The notes under the pieces: model-generated
What the model saw: only the letters and a program-made list of their open reading frames with translations
Database searches by the model: none
What the model was told of the DNA's origin: nothing
Program-made: the position numbers and the translations under genes
Part shown: positions 44,012 through 54,055 of the stretch, in pieces
Position numbering within the stretch: position 1 is the stretch's first letter
Layout: each line of letters begins with the position of its first letter
NCBI RefSeq assembly: GCF_002192255.1
Contig: NZ_CP021768.1
Coordinates: forward strand, 1,816,001-1,880,000
Direction: 5' to 3'
DNA: 64,000 nucleotides
Source of the DNA: Stenotrophomonas sp. WZN-1
GTDB lineage: Bacteria > Pseudomonadota > Gammaproteobacteria > Xanthomonadales > Xanthomonadaceae

Positions 44012-45091
44012 TCAGCCCAGCACCGCCAGCACGCCCTGGTGGATCGCCAGCCCACCGAACAGCAGCCAGGCAAACAGGATCAGCGCCAGCAGCAGTGGCT
44101 TCAGCCCGGCCTGGCGCAGCGCCGAGACGTGGGTGGTCAGGCCCAGCGCGGCCATCGCCATCGCCAGCAGCACGGTATCCAGCTGCACCAGTCCGGCCTG
44201 CAGGCCGGCTGGCAGCAGATGCAGCGAGTTGAACCCGGCCACCGCCACGAAACCGAACGCAAACCAAGGCACCACGATGCGCGCCTTGCTGCCGTCGGCG
44301 CTGGCCCTGCCGCCACGCGCCAGCCACAGCGACAGCGCAACCAGGAACGGCGCCAGCAGCATCACCCGCACCATCTTGGTGATCACTGCCGTATCAGCCG
44401 CCGCTTCGTTGACCGCGCGGCCGGCCGCCACCACCTGTGCCACTTCATGCACCGTCGCACCGGTGAACAGGCCGTACTGCTGCGCGTCCATCGCCAGCCA
44501 GCCGTGCGACTGCACCAGCGCATACAGGGCGGGATACAGGAACATCGCCAACGTGCCGAACACCACCACCGTCGACACCGCCACCGTGACCTGCGCAGCA
44601 CGGCCGCGCACCACTGGTTCGGCGGCCATCACCGCCGCCGCGCCGCAGATCGCACTGCCCGCGCCGATCAGCATGGCCGCTTCGCGCTCCATCTTGAACA
44701 CGCGCACGCCCAGCCAGCAGGCCAGCCCGAAGGTGCTGGCGACCACCAGCACGTCCATCAGTACGCCGGTGACGCCGACATGGCCGATGTCCTGGAAGGT
44801 CAGGCGCAGGCCATACAGCACGATGCCGGCGCGCAGCAGCCAGTGCTTGGAGAAGCCAACACCGGCCGCGCTGCTTGGTGCCAGCCGTGGGTAGAACGTA
44901 TTGCCGACCACGATGCCGGCGACGATAGCCACGGTCAGCGCGCTCAGGCCGTGCGCCTGAAGCCAGGGCAGCTCGGCCAGGTACAGCGACGCCGCCGCGA
45001 TCAGGCCCACCAGGAGAAGGCCGGGCAGGCGCGGCTGCCAGCGTTGGCGCAGGGCGGGCAGGGACCAGGGGGAGAGAGCGGGGGCGTTCAT
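44012..45091 (-). CDS. YeiH/UPF0324 family membrane protein (putative sulfate exporter family)
   Basis: A 359-residue membrane protein with about ten hydrophobic helices. Family stretches: AIVAGIVVGNTFYPRLAP, GIVLYGLRLTFQDIGHVG, LIGAGSAICGAAAVMAAEPV and GATVHEVAQVVAAGRAVNE. The family is named putative sulfate exporter in annotations, though direct proof for this branch is lacking. It diverges from a CysB-like LysR gene, matching the yeiE-yeiH pairing of E. coli, which suggests control by that regulator. Confidence 0.87.
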   Translation of the reverse strand: MNAPALSPWSLPALRQRWQPRLPGLLLVGLIAAASLYLAELPWLQAHGLSALTVAIVAGIVVGNTFYPRLAPSSAAGVGFSKHWLLRAGIVLYGLRLTFQDIGHVGVTGVLMDVLVVASTFGLACWLGVRVFKMEREAAMLIGAGSAICGAAAVMAAEPVVRGRAAQVTVAVSTVVVFGTLAMFLYPALYALVQSHGWLAMDAQQYGLFTGATVHEVAQVVAAGRAVNEAAADTAVITKMVRVMLLAPFLVALSLWLARGGRASADGSKARIVVPWFAFGFVAVAGFNSLHLLPAGLQAGLVQLDTVLLAMAMAALGLTTHVSALRQAGLKPLLLALILFAWLLFGGLAIHQGVLAVLG

Positions 45092-45192
45092 GGCAGGGCA
45101 GGACTGGAGTGATTCGGCAAGCGTGCGCCTCTGTCGCTGACCTGTAAAACGAATAATATGGGTGAAACCTACCTATCAAGCGAGTAAATGCC

Positions 45193-46068
45193 ATGCGCCT
45201 GACCTTGCGCCAGCTGCAGGTCTTCGTCGCCATCGCCGACCACGGAAGCACCACTGCCGCCGGCCAGGCCATCGCCCTCTCGCAGTCGGCCAGCAGCGCC
45301 GCCCTGCAGGAGCTGGAGGCGCACTTCGGCACCCCGCTGTTCGACCGCATCGGCCGTCGCCTGGCCCTGAACGGGCACGGCCGCGCGCTGCTGGAGCCGG
45401 CGCGCACGTTGCTGGTCAACGCCGCCGACCTGGAGCGGCAGCTGGCCGCTGGCGGCGACCCGTCGCAGGGTGCACCGCTGCGGCTGGTGCTGGCGGCCAG
45501 TACCACCATCGGCAACTACCTGTTGCCACCGCGCATCGCCGATCTGCTGCGGCAGGCGCCGCAGGCCGAAGTCGACCTGCGCATCGACAACAGTGCCGGC
45601 GTGGTTGCCGCGGTGCAGCGCCTGGACGTCGACGCCGGCCTGATCGAAGGCCCGTGCCACGAGCGTGGCCTGCAGGTCACCGCCTGGCAGCAGGACCCGC
45701 TGGTGATCGTGGCTGCCGCCGATGCGCCCGCGCGCTGGTCGCTGGACGAACTACGCCGCGCTCGCTGGCTGCTGCGCGAACCGGGCTCCGGCACCCGCGA
45801 AGCGGTCGAACAGGCGCTGTTGCCGCATCTGCGCGGCTTCGCCCAGACCCTGCAGCTGGGCAATACCGAAGCGATCAAGCAGGCCGCAATCGCCGGTCTC
45901 GGCCTGGCCTGTCTTTCGCGCCACGCACTGGAAGAGCCGCTGGCCCTGGGACGCCTGCGCGTGCTGGAGACCCCGCTGCCCGCCCTGCAGCGCACCCTGT
46001 GGCTGGTGCGCCACCCCGGCAAGCAATGGCTGCCGGGGTTGCAGGCGTTGTTGGGGGAGGTGGGGTAA
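45193..46068 (+). CDS. LysR-family regulator divergent from the YeiH-type gene
   Basis: A 291-residue LysR regulator. The winged helix is MRLTLRQLQVFVAIADHGST followed by TAAGQAIALSQSASSAALQE and HFGTPLFDRIGRRLALNGHG. The effector domain has LAASTTIGNYLLPPRIADLL and REPGSGTREAVEQALLP, typical of the YeiE/CysL group of sulfur-related regulators. It lies 101 bp from the divergent yeiH-like gene and most likely controls it. The TAATAT-like sequence near 45155 could be part of either promoter. Confidence 0.9.
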   Translation: MRLTLRQLQVFVAIADHGSTTAAGQAIALSQSASSAALQELEAHFGTPLFDRIGRRLALNGHGRALLEPARTLLVNAADLERQLAAGGDPSQGAPLRLVLAASTTIGNYLLPPRIADLLRQAPQAEVDLRIDNSAGVVAAVQRLDVDAGLIEGPCHERGLQVTAWQQDPLVIVAAADAPARWSLDELRRARWLLREPGSGTREAVEQALLPHLRGFAQTLQLGNTEAIKQAAIAGLGLACLSRHALEEPLALGRLRVLETPLPALQRTLWLVRHPGKQWLPGLQALLGEVG

Positions 46069-46119
46069 GCGATCAGATTCCCCGTCGATTCCATCCATCG
46101 ACAGTCCTTGCAGCGCTCC

Positions 46120-46263
46120 TCCACGCATGGCGTGGATCTACTGCGTCGACCAAGGTCGACACCCACCAGAGCAGAATCCCGCCCCGCCATCCCTCAGAAA
46201 ACCGGCTTTGGTTATTGCTTCGGCCGTTGCCGTTGCCTCCGCGGGTGCCGGGTGCAACCCGGC
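46120..46263. repeat. Decayed composite element D (SMAG hairpins plus one tail)
   Basis: In the 223-bp gap before uup: a TCCACGC-type SMAG hairpin ending CTAC (46120-46142), a GTCGACC hairpin followed by CACCCACCAGAGCAGAAT (46144-46178), a remnant of a right arm (CCGCCCCGCC near 46179-46188), a GCCGTTGCCGTTGCC stretch and the tail hairpin GCCGGGT-GCA-ACCCGGC (46247-46263). No long-arm palindrome is left. The tail is that of elements A-C. Confidence 0.7.
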
Positions 46264-46279
46264 CGACGCCCCCAACCCG

Positions 46280-46285
46280 TACAAT
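46280..46285 (+). promoter_or_regulatory. -10 box of uup, predicted leaderless start
   Basis: TACAAT ends six bases before the uup ATG (46292), the same spacing as for pdxY. It directly follows the tail hairpin of element D. No Shine-Dalgarno sequence is visible. Confidence 0.5.
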
Positions 46286-46291
46286 ATCCGG

Positions 46292-48169
<1,878 letters not shown>

Positions 48170-48184
48170 TCATTGATCTGCGCC

Positions 48185-48329
48185 CGCCGGGCACGGCCCG
48201 GCGCTACCGGGGCGCAGGATGCTGGTAGCGCGGGGCCATGCCCCGCGAGCGCGCAGCGCGGCGCTCCTGCATTCCGCCGGGCATGGCCAGGAGCTACCGC
48301 AAAGCAGCCGGGCATGGGCCCGGGGCTAC
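48185..48329. repeat. Array of four SMAG-type hairpins
   Basis: Units with GCCGGGC-type stems: 48185-48207 (ends CTAC), 48225-48250 (starts GTAG), 48276-48298 (ends CTAC) and 48307-48329 (ends CTAC). They lie between convergent uup and the cytochrome gene; the last overlaps that gene's final codons or lies at its stop. Confidence 0.82.
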
Positions 48330-48787
48330 TTCACCCCGTGCAGGTCCCGCAGCTGGCTCGGCCGGCTGCCGAAGTACGCCGCCAGATCGGCAATGTCCTG
48401 ATCACTCAGGTCCTTTGCCTGCGGCGTCATCAGCGCGTGCTGGCGGTCACCGGCGCGGTAGGCCTGCAGCGCATGCGCCAGATAATCGCCGTACTGCCCA
48501 CCCAGTTTCGGATAGGTCGGGTCGATCGGCGCATTGCCGTCGGCCCCGTGGCAGTCGATGCAGCTCTGGTTGGTGGCCTTGCCCTTCACCTTGGCGCGGG
48601 CTTCACCGGCGGCCTCGCGGCCTGCCGGCAGGCCAGCGGAGGACGAAGAACCGTGTTCGCCGCTGGCATGGCCCGGGTCGGCGGCGGATTTCTCGCTGTT
48701 TTCCACCTGCGACTGTGAACAGGCCGCCAGCAGCAGGGCAACGGACAGGGCGATGGCGTGACGCATCGGATGCGCGGCTTTCGACAT
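48326..48787 (-). CDS. Small c-type cytochrome lipoprotein
   Basis: A 153-residue protein. The signal ends in lipobox LLAAC (Cys23), so it is probably membrane-anchored by lipid. A Ser/Gly/Ala-rich linker leads to a single class I cytochrome c domain with heme motif CIDCH near residue 76 and a probable Met ligand in ALMTPQAKDLSDQDIADLAAYF. This resembles one half of cytochrome c4. It likely carries electrons in the periplasm. A second cytochrome gene lies nine bp upstream in the same direction. A shorter start at the internal Met8 is possible. Confidence 0.88.
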   Translation of the reverse strand: MSKAAHPMRHAIALSVALLLAACSQSQVENSEKSAADPGHASGEHGSSSSAGLPAGREAAGEARAKVKGKATNQSCIDCHGADGNAPIDPTYPKLGGQYGDYLAHALQAYRAGDRQHALMTPQAKDLSDQDIADLAAYFGSRPSQLRDLHGVK

Positions 48788-48796
48788 GGGCGGGCC

Positions 48797-49186
48797 TTAC
48801 TTGACGGTGGACAGGTAAACAGAGAGATCGGCGATCTCCTGTTCGCTGAAACTCATCGACTGCGCCTGCATCGTCGGATGCCGGCGCTTGCCCTGGCGGT
48901 ACTCGGTCAGGGCCTGGGCCAGGTATTGCTGGGTCTGGCCGCCGATCTTCGGCACCCGGTAACTGGGGTAGGCGTTCTTGTAGCCGGTGATCCCGTGGCA
49001 GCCCTGGCAGGTGTAGGCCAGCACGCGGCCATTGTCGAAGTTGCCGGTGGGTGCGGCGGGCGCCGGCGCAGCGGCGGGAGCCGGGGCCGGGGCGGGTGTG
49101 GCAGGAGCAGGAGCGGGCTGTGCGGCGGCCCCAAGGGGCAGGAGGACGGCCAGAGCGAGACAAGCGGCGAGCGGCTGCGGGCGCAT
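48797..49186 (-). CDS. Small periplasmic c-type cytochrome (c4-like half)
   Basis: A 129-residue protein. The Sec signal peptide ends near GAAAQ; a Pro/Ala linker (residues 24-47) follows; then one heme motif CQGCH near residue 60 and the axial Met region HPTMQAQSMSFSEQEIADLS. It is similar in plan to the next gene, and the two together look like the halves of a di-heme cytochrome c4. The start 49186 was chosen because it begins the signal peptide. The pair probably forms an operon (nine-base gap). Confidence 0.88.
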   Translation of the reverse strand: MRPQPLAACLALAVLLPLGAAAQPAPAPATPAPAPAPAAAPAPAAPTGNFDNGRVLAYTCQGCHGITGYKNAYPSYRVPKIGGQTQQYLAQALTEYRQGKRRHPTMQAQSMSFSEQEIADLSVYLSTVK

Positions 49187-49391
49187 GGTGTCGTTTCCGG
49201 GGATTCGGGTCTGGTCGTTCCGGCGTGGGGTACGGAACGCCCCGAGTATAGCCCCAGGTTTCATCTAGCTGAAATGGGGGCGGGCCGACCAGCGGCGTGA
49301 AGACACCATGACCTTTGGGATATGGTGTTGCCGTGAAGTGGTGCATTACTTTGCTACCACACCTGTCCACGCATCCTCCAGGGACCTGACG

Positions 49392-50537
49392 ATGTCGCAC
49401 CCAACCTTCCTGTCCGGCCGTCGCAGCGGAATCTGCGCTGCCGCACTGCTGATCTCCACCTCCCTGCTGCTGGGCGGTTGCGCCGCAGGGCCCAATTCCG
49501 AAGCGAAGGCTGCCGAGACCAAGGAGGAGAAGAAGGTCGACGCCGTCCCCGTCGAAGTCGCGGTGGCCAGCCATCGCGCTGTCGCGGCGAGCTACACCGG
49601 TACCGCCGCGCTGGAGCCACGCGCCGAGTCGCAGGTGGTCGCCAAGACCTCCGGCGTAGCCCTGGCGGTGCTGGTCGAGGAAGGGCAGCGGGTCACCGCC
49701 GGCCAACCGCTGGTGCGGCTGGACCCGGATCGCGCACGCCTGGCCGTTGCGCAGAGCGAAGCGCAGATGCGCAAGCTGGAAAACAACTACCAGCGCGCAC
49801 AGAAGCTGGTCGGCCAGCAGATGGTCAGCGCCGCCGATGTCGACCAGCTGCGCTACGACCTGGAAAACGTCCGCGCGCAGTACCGCCTGGCCACGCTGGA
49901 GCTGTCCTACACCACGGTGGTGGCACCGATCTCCGGCGTGATCGCCTCGCGCTCGATCAAGACCGGCAACTTCGTGCAGATCAACACGCCGATCTTCCGC
50001 ATCGTCGACAACTCGCGGCTGGAAGCCACCCTCAACGTGCCCGAGCGCGAGCTGGCCACCCTGCGCGCCGGCCAGCCGGTGACGCTGGCGGCGGACGCGC
50101 TGCCGGGGCAGAGCTTCACCGGCACCGTCGATCGCATCGCGCCGGTGGTGGATTCGGGCAGCGGCACGTTTCGCGTGGTCAGCGCCTTCGACGGCGCCGC
50201 ACACGCGCTGCAGCCCGGCATGTTCGGTCGCATCCGCATCGACTACGACCAGCGTGCCGATGCGCTGGTCGTACCGCGCCTGGCGTTGCTCGACGACGGT
50301 GAGCCGGCGGTGTTCCGCGTGCGCGAAGGCAAGGTCGCACGCGTTCCGGTCAAGCTGGGTTACGCCGAGGGCCCGTGGGTGGAGATCCGTGATGGCCTGG
50401 CGGCCGGTGATCAGGTGGTCACCGCCGGCAAGGTCGCCCTGCGCGACGGCACCACGGTGCAGGTGATTGCCGACCCGAAGGCGAAGACGGTCGCAGCGGC
50501 CGCCAAGCCGGCAGACAAGGCCGGGAGCAAGCAATGA
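49392..50537 (+). CDS. RND efflux periplasmic adaptor (membrane fusion lipoprotein)
   Basis: A 381-residue adaptor. The lipoprotein signal has LLLGGC (Cys near residue 29). Biotinyl-lipoyl-like segments (AKTSGVALAVLVEEGQRVTAGQ and TTVVAPISGVIASRSIKTGN) flank an alpha-hairpin (residues about 125-175). Beta-barrel and membrane-proximal domains follow. It bridges an inner-membrane RND pump to an outer-membrane channel. Its stop overlaps the first RND gene (ATGA). The order adaptor-RND-RND resembles smeIJK of S. maltophilia, but I cannot prove it is that locus. No outer-membrane channel gene is nearby. Confidence 0.92.
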   Translation: MSHPTFLSGRRSGICAAALLISTSLLLGGCAAGPNSEAKAAETKEEKKVDAVPVEVAVASHRAVAASYTGTAALEPRAESQVVAKTSGVALAVLVEEGQRVTAGQPLVRLDPDRARLAVAQSEAQMRKLENNYQRAQKLVGQQMVSAADVDQLRYDLENVRAQYRLATLELSYTTVVAPISGVIASRSIKTGNFVQINTPIFRIVDNSRLEATLNVPERELATLRAGQPVTLAADALPGQSFTGTVDRIAPVVDSGSGTFRVVSAFDGAAHALQPGMFGRIRIDYDQRADALVVPRLALLDDGEPAVFRVREGKVARVPVKLGYAEGPWVEIRDGLAAGDQVVTAGKVALRDGTTVQVIADPKAKTVAAAAKPADKAGSKQ

Positions 50538-53500
50538 CCGCCCCGGGCCACGACCACGGTGCCTCGCCGGCGAGCGACGGCGCCGCCGCCGGCATGCGCG
50601 GCGGCCTGGTGGAATTCGCCACCCGCCGCCGCGTGACCATCGCCATGTGCACGGTCACGCTGCTGCTGTTCGGCCTGATCGCGCTCGGCAACCTCAAGGT
50701 CAACCTGCTGCCCGACCTGAGCTACCCGACGCTGACCGTGCGCACCGAATACACCGGTGCGGCGCCGACCGAAATCGAAACCCTGATCACCCAGCCGGTC
50801 GAAGAGGCGGTCGGCGTGGTCAAGAACCTGCGCAAGCTGAAGTCGGTCTCGCGCACCGGCCAGAGCGATGTGGTGCTGGAGTTCGCCTGGGGCACCAACA
50901 TGGACCAGGCCAGCCTGGAAGTACGCGACAAGATGGAAGCGCTGAACCTGCCACTGGAGGCCAAGGCCCCGGTGCTGCTGCGCTTCAATCCATCCACCGA
51001 GCCGATCATGCGCCTGGTGCTGTCGAACAAGACAGCGCCGACCAGCGATGCCGATGCGGTCCGCGAGCTGACCGGCCTGCGCCGCTATGCCGATGAAGAC
51101 CTCAAGAAGAAGCTGGAGCCGGTCACCGGCGTGGCAGCCGTCAAGGTGGGCGGTGGCCTGGAGGACGAGATCCAGGTCGACATCGACCAGCAGAAGCTGG
51201 CCCAGCTGAACCTGCCGATCGACACCGTCATCAAGCGCCTGAAGGACGAGAACATCAACATTTCCGGCGGTCGCCTGGAAGAGGGCTCGCAGCGCTTCCT
51301 GGTGCGTACCGTCAACCAGTTCGCCGACCTGGAGGAAATCCGCAACCTGCTGGTCACCACCCAGGCGTCGAACGGCAGCGCGGCCGACTCGGCGTTGCAG
51401 CAGATGTTCAACATCGCCGCGTCGACCGGTTCGGCGGCCGCCATCGCCGCGGCGTCGGCGGCACAGAGCGCATCGTCCGGTGGTGGCTCCAGCGTGGTTG
51501 CCAACGGCGTGCCGGTGCGCCTGAAGGACGTGGCCACCGTGCGCCAGGGCTACAAGGAGCGTGAAGCGATCATCCGCCTGGGCGGCAAGGAATCGGTCGA
51601 GCTGGCCATCTACAAGGAAGGCGACGCCAACACCGTGTCCACCGCCGGAGCGCTGCGCAAGCGCCTGGAGCAGATCAAGGGCACGTTCCCGTCCGATGTC
51701 GAGCTGACCACCATCGAGGACCAGTCGCGCTTCATCGAGCACGCCATCGCCGACGTCAAGAAGGATGCCGTGATCGGCGGCCTGCTGGCGATCCTGATCA
51801 TCTTCCTGTTCCTGCGCGATGGCTGGAGCACGTTCGTGATCAGCCTGTCGCTGCCGGTCTCGATCATCGCCACGTTCTTCTTCATGGGCCAGCTCGGCCT
51901 GAGCTTGAACGTGATGTCGCTGGGTGGCCTGGCATTGGCCACCGGCCTGGTCGTGGATGACTCGATCGTGGTGCTGGAGAGCATCGCCAAGGCCCGCGAG
52001 CGTGGCCTGGGCATCCTGCAGGCGGCCATTGCCGGCACCCGCGAAGTGAGCATGGCCGTGGTCGCCTCGACCCTGACCACCATCGCGGTGTTCCTGCCGC
52101 TGGTGTTCGTCGACGGCATTGCCGGGCAGTTGTTCCGCGACCAGGCGCTGACCGTGGCAATCGCCATCGCGATCTCGCTGCTGGTGTCGATGACCCTGAT
52201 CCCGATGTTGAGCTCGCTGAAGGGGCGGCCGCCGCTGGCGTTCCCGGAAGAGGCGCCGAACGCAGCGTGGCAGCCGCAGAAGCGCTGGCAGAAGCCGGTT
52301 GCACTGGGTCGCCGTGGTGTGGTCGCCAGCGTGCGCTGGAGCTTCTACGCGCTGGCCTGGCTGGTGGTGCGCCTATGGCGCGGCGTGGTGGCGCTGGTCG
52401 GCCCGGTGATGCGCAAGGCCAGTGACCTGGCGATGAAGCCCTATGCCGGTGCCGAGCGTGGCTACCTGCGGCTGCTGCCGAGTGCACTGGCGCATCCGGG
52501 TAAGGTACTGGGCGTTGCGGCGATCATCTTCGTGGCGACCATGGCGCTGGTGCCGATGCTCGGCGCGGACCTGATTCCGCAGCTGGCGCAGGACCGTTTC
52601 GAAATGACGGTGAAGCTGCCGGCCGGCACGCCACTCAAGCAGACCGATGCGCTGGTGCGCGAGCTGCAGCTGGCACACGGCAAGGGCGAAGGCGTGGCCT
52701 CGCTGTATGGCGTCAGTGGCAGCGGCACCCGCCTGGATGCCAGCCCGACCGAAAGCGGCGAGAACATCGGCAAGCTGACCGTGGTGATGGAAGGCGGTGG
52801 CGACGCGCGCACTGAAGCGGCGATCACCGAGCGCCTGCGCGGCACCATGAGCCAGCACCCGGGTGCCCAGGTCGACTTCGCACGGCCGGCGTTGTTCAGC
52901 TTCTCCACACCGCTGGAAATCGAACTGCGCGGGCAGGACATGGCGACCCTGGAAGTTGCGGGCCAGCGCCTGGCGGCCCTGCTGCGCGGCAATGCCCACT
53001 ACGCCGACGTGAAGTCGACGGTGGAAGAAGGCTTCCCGGAAATCCAGATCCGCTTCGACCAGGAGCGCGCCGGTGCGCTGGGCCTGACCACCCGCCAGAT
53101 CGCTGACGTGGTGGTGAAGAAGGTGCGCGGCGACGTCGCCACCCGCTACAGCTTCCGTGATCGCAAGATCGACGTGCTGGTGCGTGCCCAGGAAGGTGAT
53201 CGCGCCAGCGTGGAGAGCATCCGCCGGCTGATCGTCAATCCGGGCAGCACCCGCCCGGTCACCCTGGACGCGGTGGCCGACGTGGTCGCCACTACTGGCC
53301 CCAGCGAGATCCATCGCGCCGACCAGACCCGCGTCGCCGTCGTGTCAGCCAACCTCCGCGACATCGACCTTGGCGCAGCCATGCGCGAAGTGCAGCAGAT
53401 GGTGGCCGAGCAGCCGCTGGGTGCGGGCGTCGGCCTGCACATCGGCGGCCAGGGCGAAGAGCTGGCGCAGGCGGCGAAGTCGCTGATCTTCGCCTTCGGG

Positions 53501-54055
53501 TTGGCGATCTTCCTGGTCTACCTGGTGATGGCCTCGCAGTTCGAGTCGCTGCTGCACCCGTTCGTGATCCTGTTCACCATCCCGCTGGCGCTGGTCGGCG
53601 CGATCCTGGCGCTGATGCTGACCGGCAAGCCCATCTCGGTGGTGGTGTTCATCGGCCTGATCCTGCTGGTCGGCCTGGTCACCAAGAACGCGATCATCCT
53701 GATCGACAAGGTCAACCAGCTGCGCGAGGCCGGCGTGGCCAAGCATGAGGCGCTGGTGGAAGGCGCGCGCTCGCGCCTGCGGCCGATCATCATGACCACT
53801 CTGTGCACGCTGTTCGGCTTCCTGCCGCTTGCGGTGGCGATGGGTGAGGGTGCTGAGGTGCGCGCGCCGATGGCGATCACCGTGATCGGCGGCCTGCTGG
53901 TGTCGACCCTGTTGACGCTGCTGGTGATTCCGGTGGTGTACGACCTGATGGATCGTCGCGGCGACGCTTACTACCGTGAGCGCGGCCGCAAGCACGCCGG
54001 TGAAATCGAGCCGGGCGCAGCAGGCAGCGCGGTGGGGACGGAGGAGCCGGCATGA
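50534..54055 (+). CDS. RND multidrug efflux permease (first of two)
   Basis: A 1173-residue HAE1-type RND pump with 12 helices and two large periplasmic loops. The proton-relay residues are intact: GLVVDDSIVVLE in TM4 (both Asp) and GLVTKNAIILID in TM10 (Lys). It is about 130 residues longer than AcrB. One reason is a low-complexity Ala/Ser/Gly insertion (about residues 275-325, SAAAIAAASAAQSASSGGG) in the porter domain; another is a Trp/Arg-rich stretch in the cytoplasmic middle. It overlaps both neighbours by ATGA, so adaptor and both pumps are co-translated and may form a heteromer. Confidence 0.93.
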   Translation: MTAPGHDHGASPASDGAAAGMRGGLVEFATRRRVTIAMCTVTLLLFGLIALGNLKVNLLPDLSYPTLTVRTEYTGAAPTEIETLITQPVEEAVGVVKNLRKLKSVSRTGQSDVVLEFAWGTNMDQASLEVRDKMEALNLPLEAKAPVLLRFNPSTEPIMRLVLSNKTAPTSDADAVRELTGLRRYADEDLKKKLEPVTGVAAVKVGGGLEDEIQVDIDQQKLAQLNLPIDTVIKRLKDENINISGGRLEEGSQRFLVRTVNQFADLEEIRNLLVTTQASNGSAADSALQQMFNIAASTGSAAAIAAASAAQSASSGGGSSVVANGVPVRLKDVATVRQGYKEREAIIRLGGKESVELAIYKEGDANTVSTAGALRKRLEQIKGTFPSDVELTTIEDQSRFIEHAIADVKKDAVIGGLLAILIIFLFLRDGWSTFVISLSLPVSIIATFFFMGQLGLSLNVMSLGGLALATGLVVDDSIVVLESIAKARERGLGILQAAIAGTREVSMAVVASTLTTIAVFLPLVFVDGIAGQLFRDQALTVAIAIAISLLVSMTLIPMLSSLKGRPPLAFPEEAPNAAWQPQKRWQKPVALGRRGVVASVRWSFYALAWLVVRLWRGVVALVGPVMRKASDLAMKPYAGAERGYLRLLPSALAHPGKVLGVAAIIFVATMALVPMLGADLIPQLAQDRFEMTVKLPAGTPLKQTDALVRELQLAHGKGEGVASLYGVSGSGTRLDASPTESGENIGKLTVVMEGGGDARTEAAITERLRGTMSQHPGAQVDFARPALFSFSTPLEIELRGQDMATLEVAGQRLAALLRGNAHYADVKSTVEEGFPEIQIRFDQERAGALGLTTRQIADVVVKKVRGDVATRYSFRDRKIDVLVRAQEGDRASVESIRRLIVNPGSTRPVTLDAVADVVATTGPSEIHRADQTRVAVVSANLRDIDLGAAMREVQQMVAEQPLGAGVGLHIGGQGEELAQAAKSLIFAFGLAIFLVYLVMASQFESLLHPFVILFTIPLALVGAILALMLTGKPISVVVFIGLILLVGLVTKNAIILIDKVNQLREAGVAKHEALVEGARSRLRPIIMTTLCTLFGFLPLAVAMGEGAEVRAPMAITVIGGLLVSTLLTLLVIPVVYDLMDRRGDAYYRERGRKHAGEIEPGAAGSAVGTEEPA

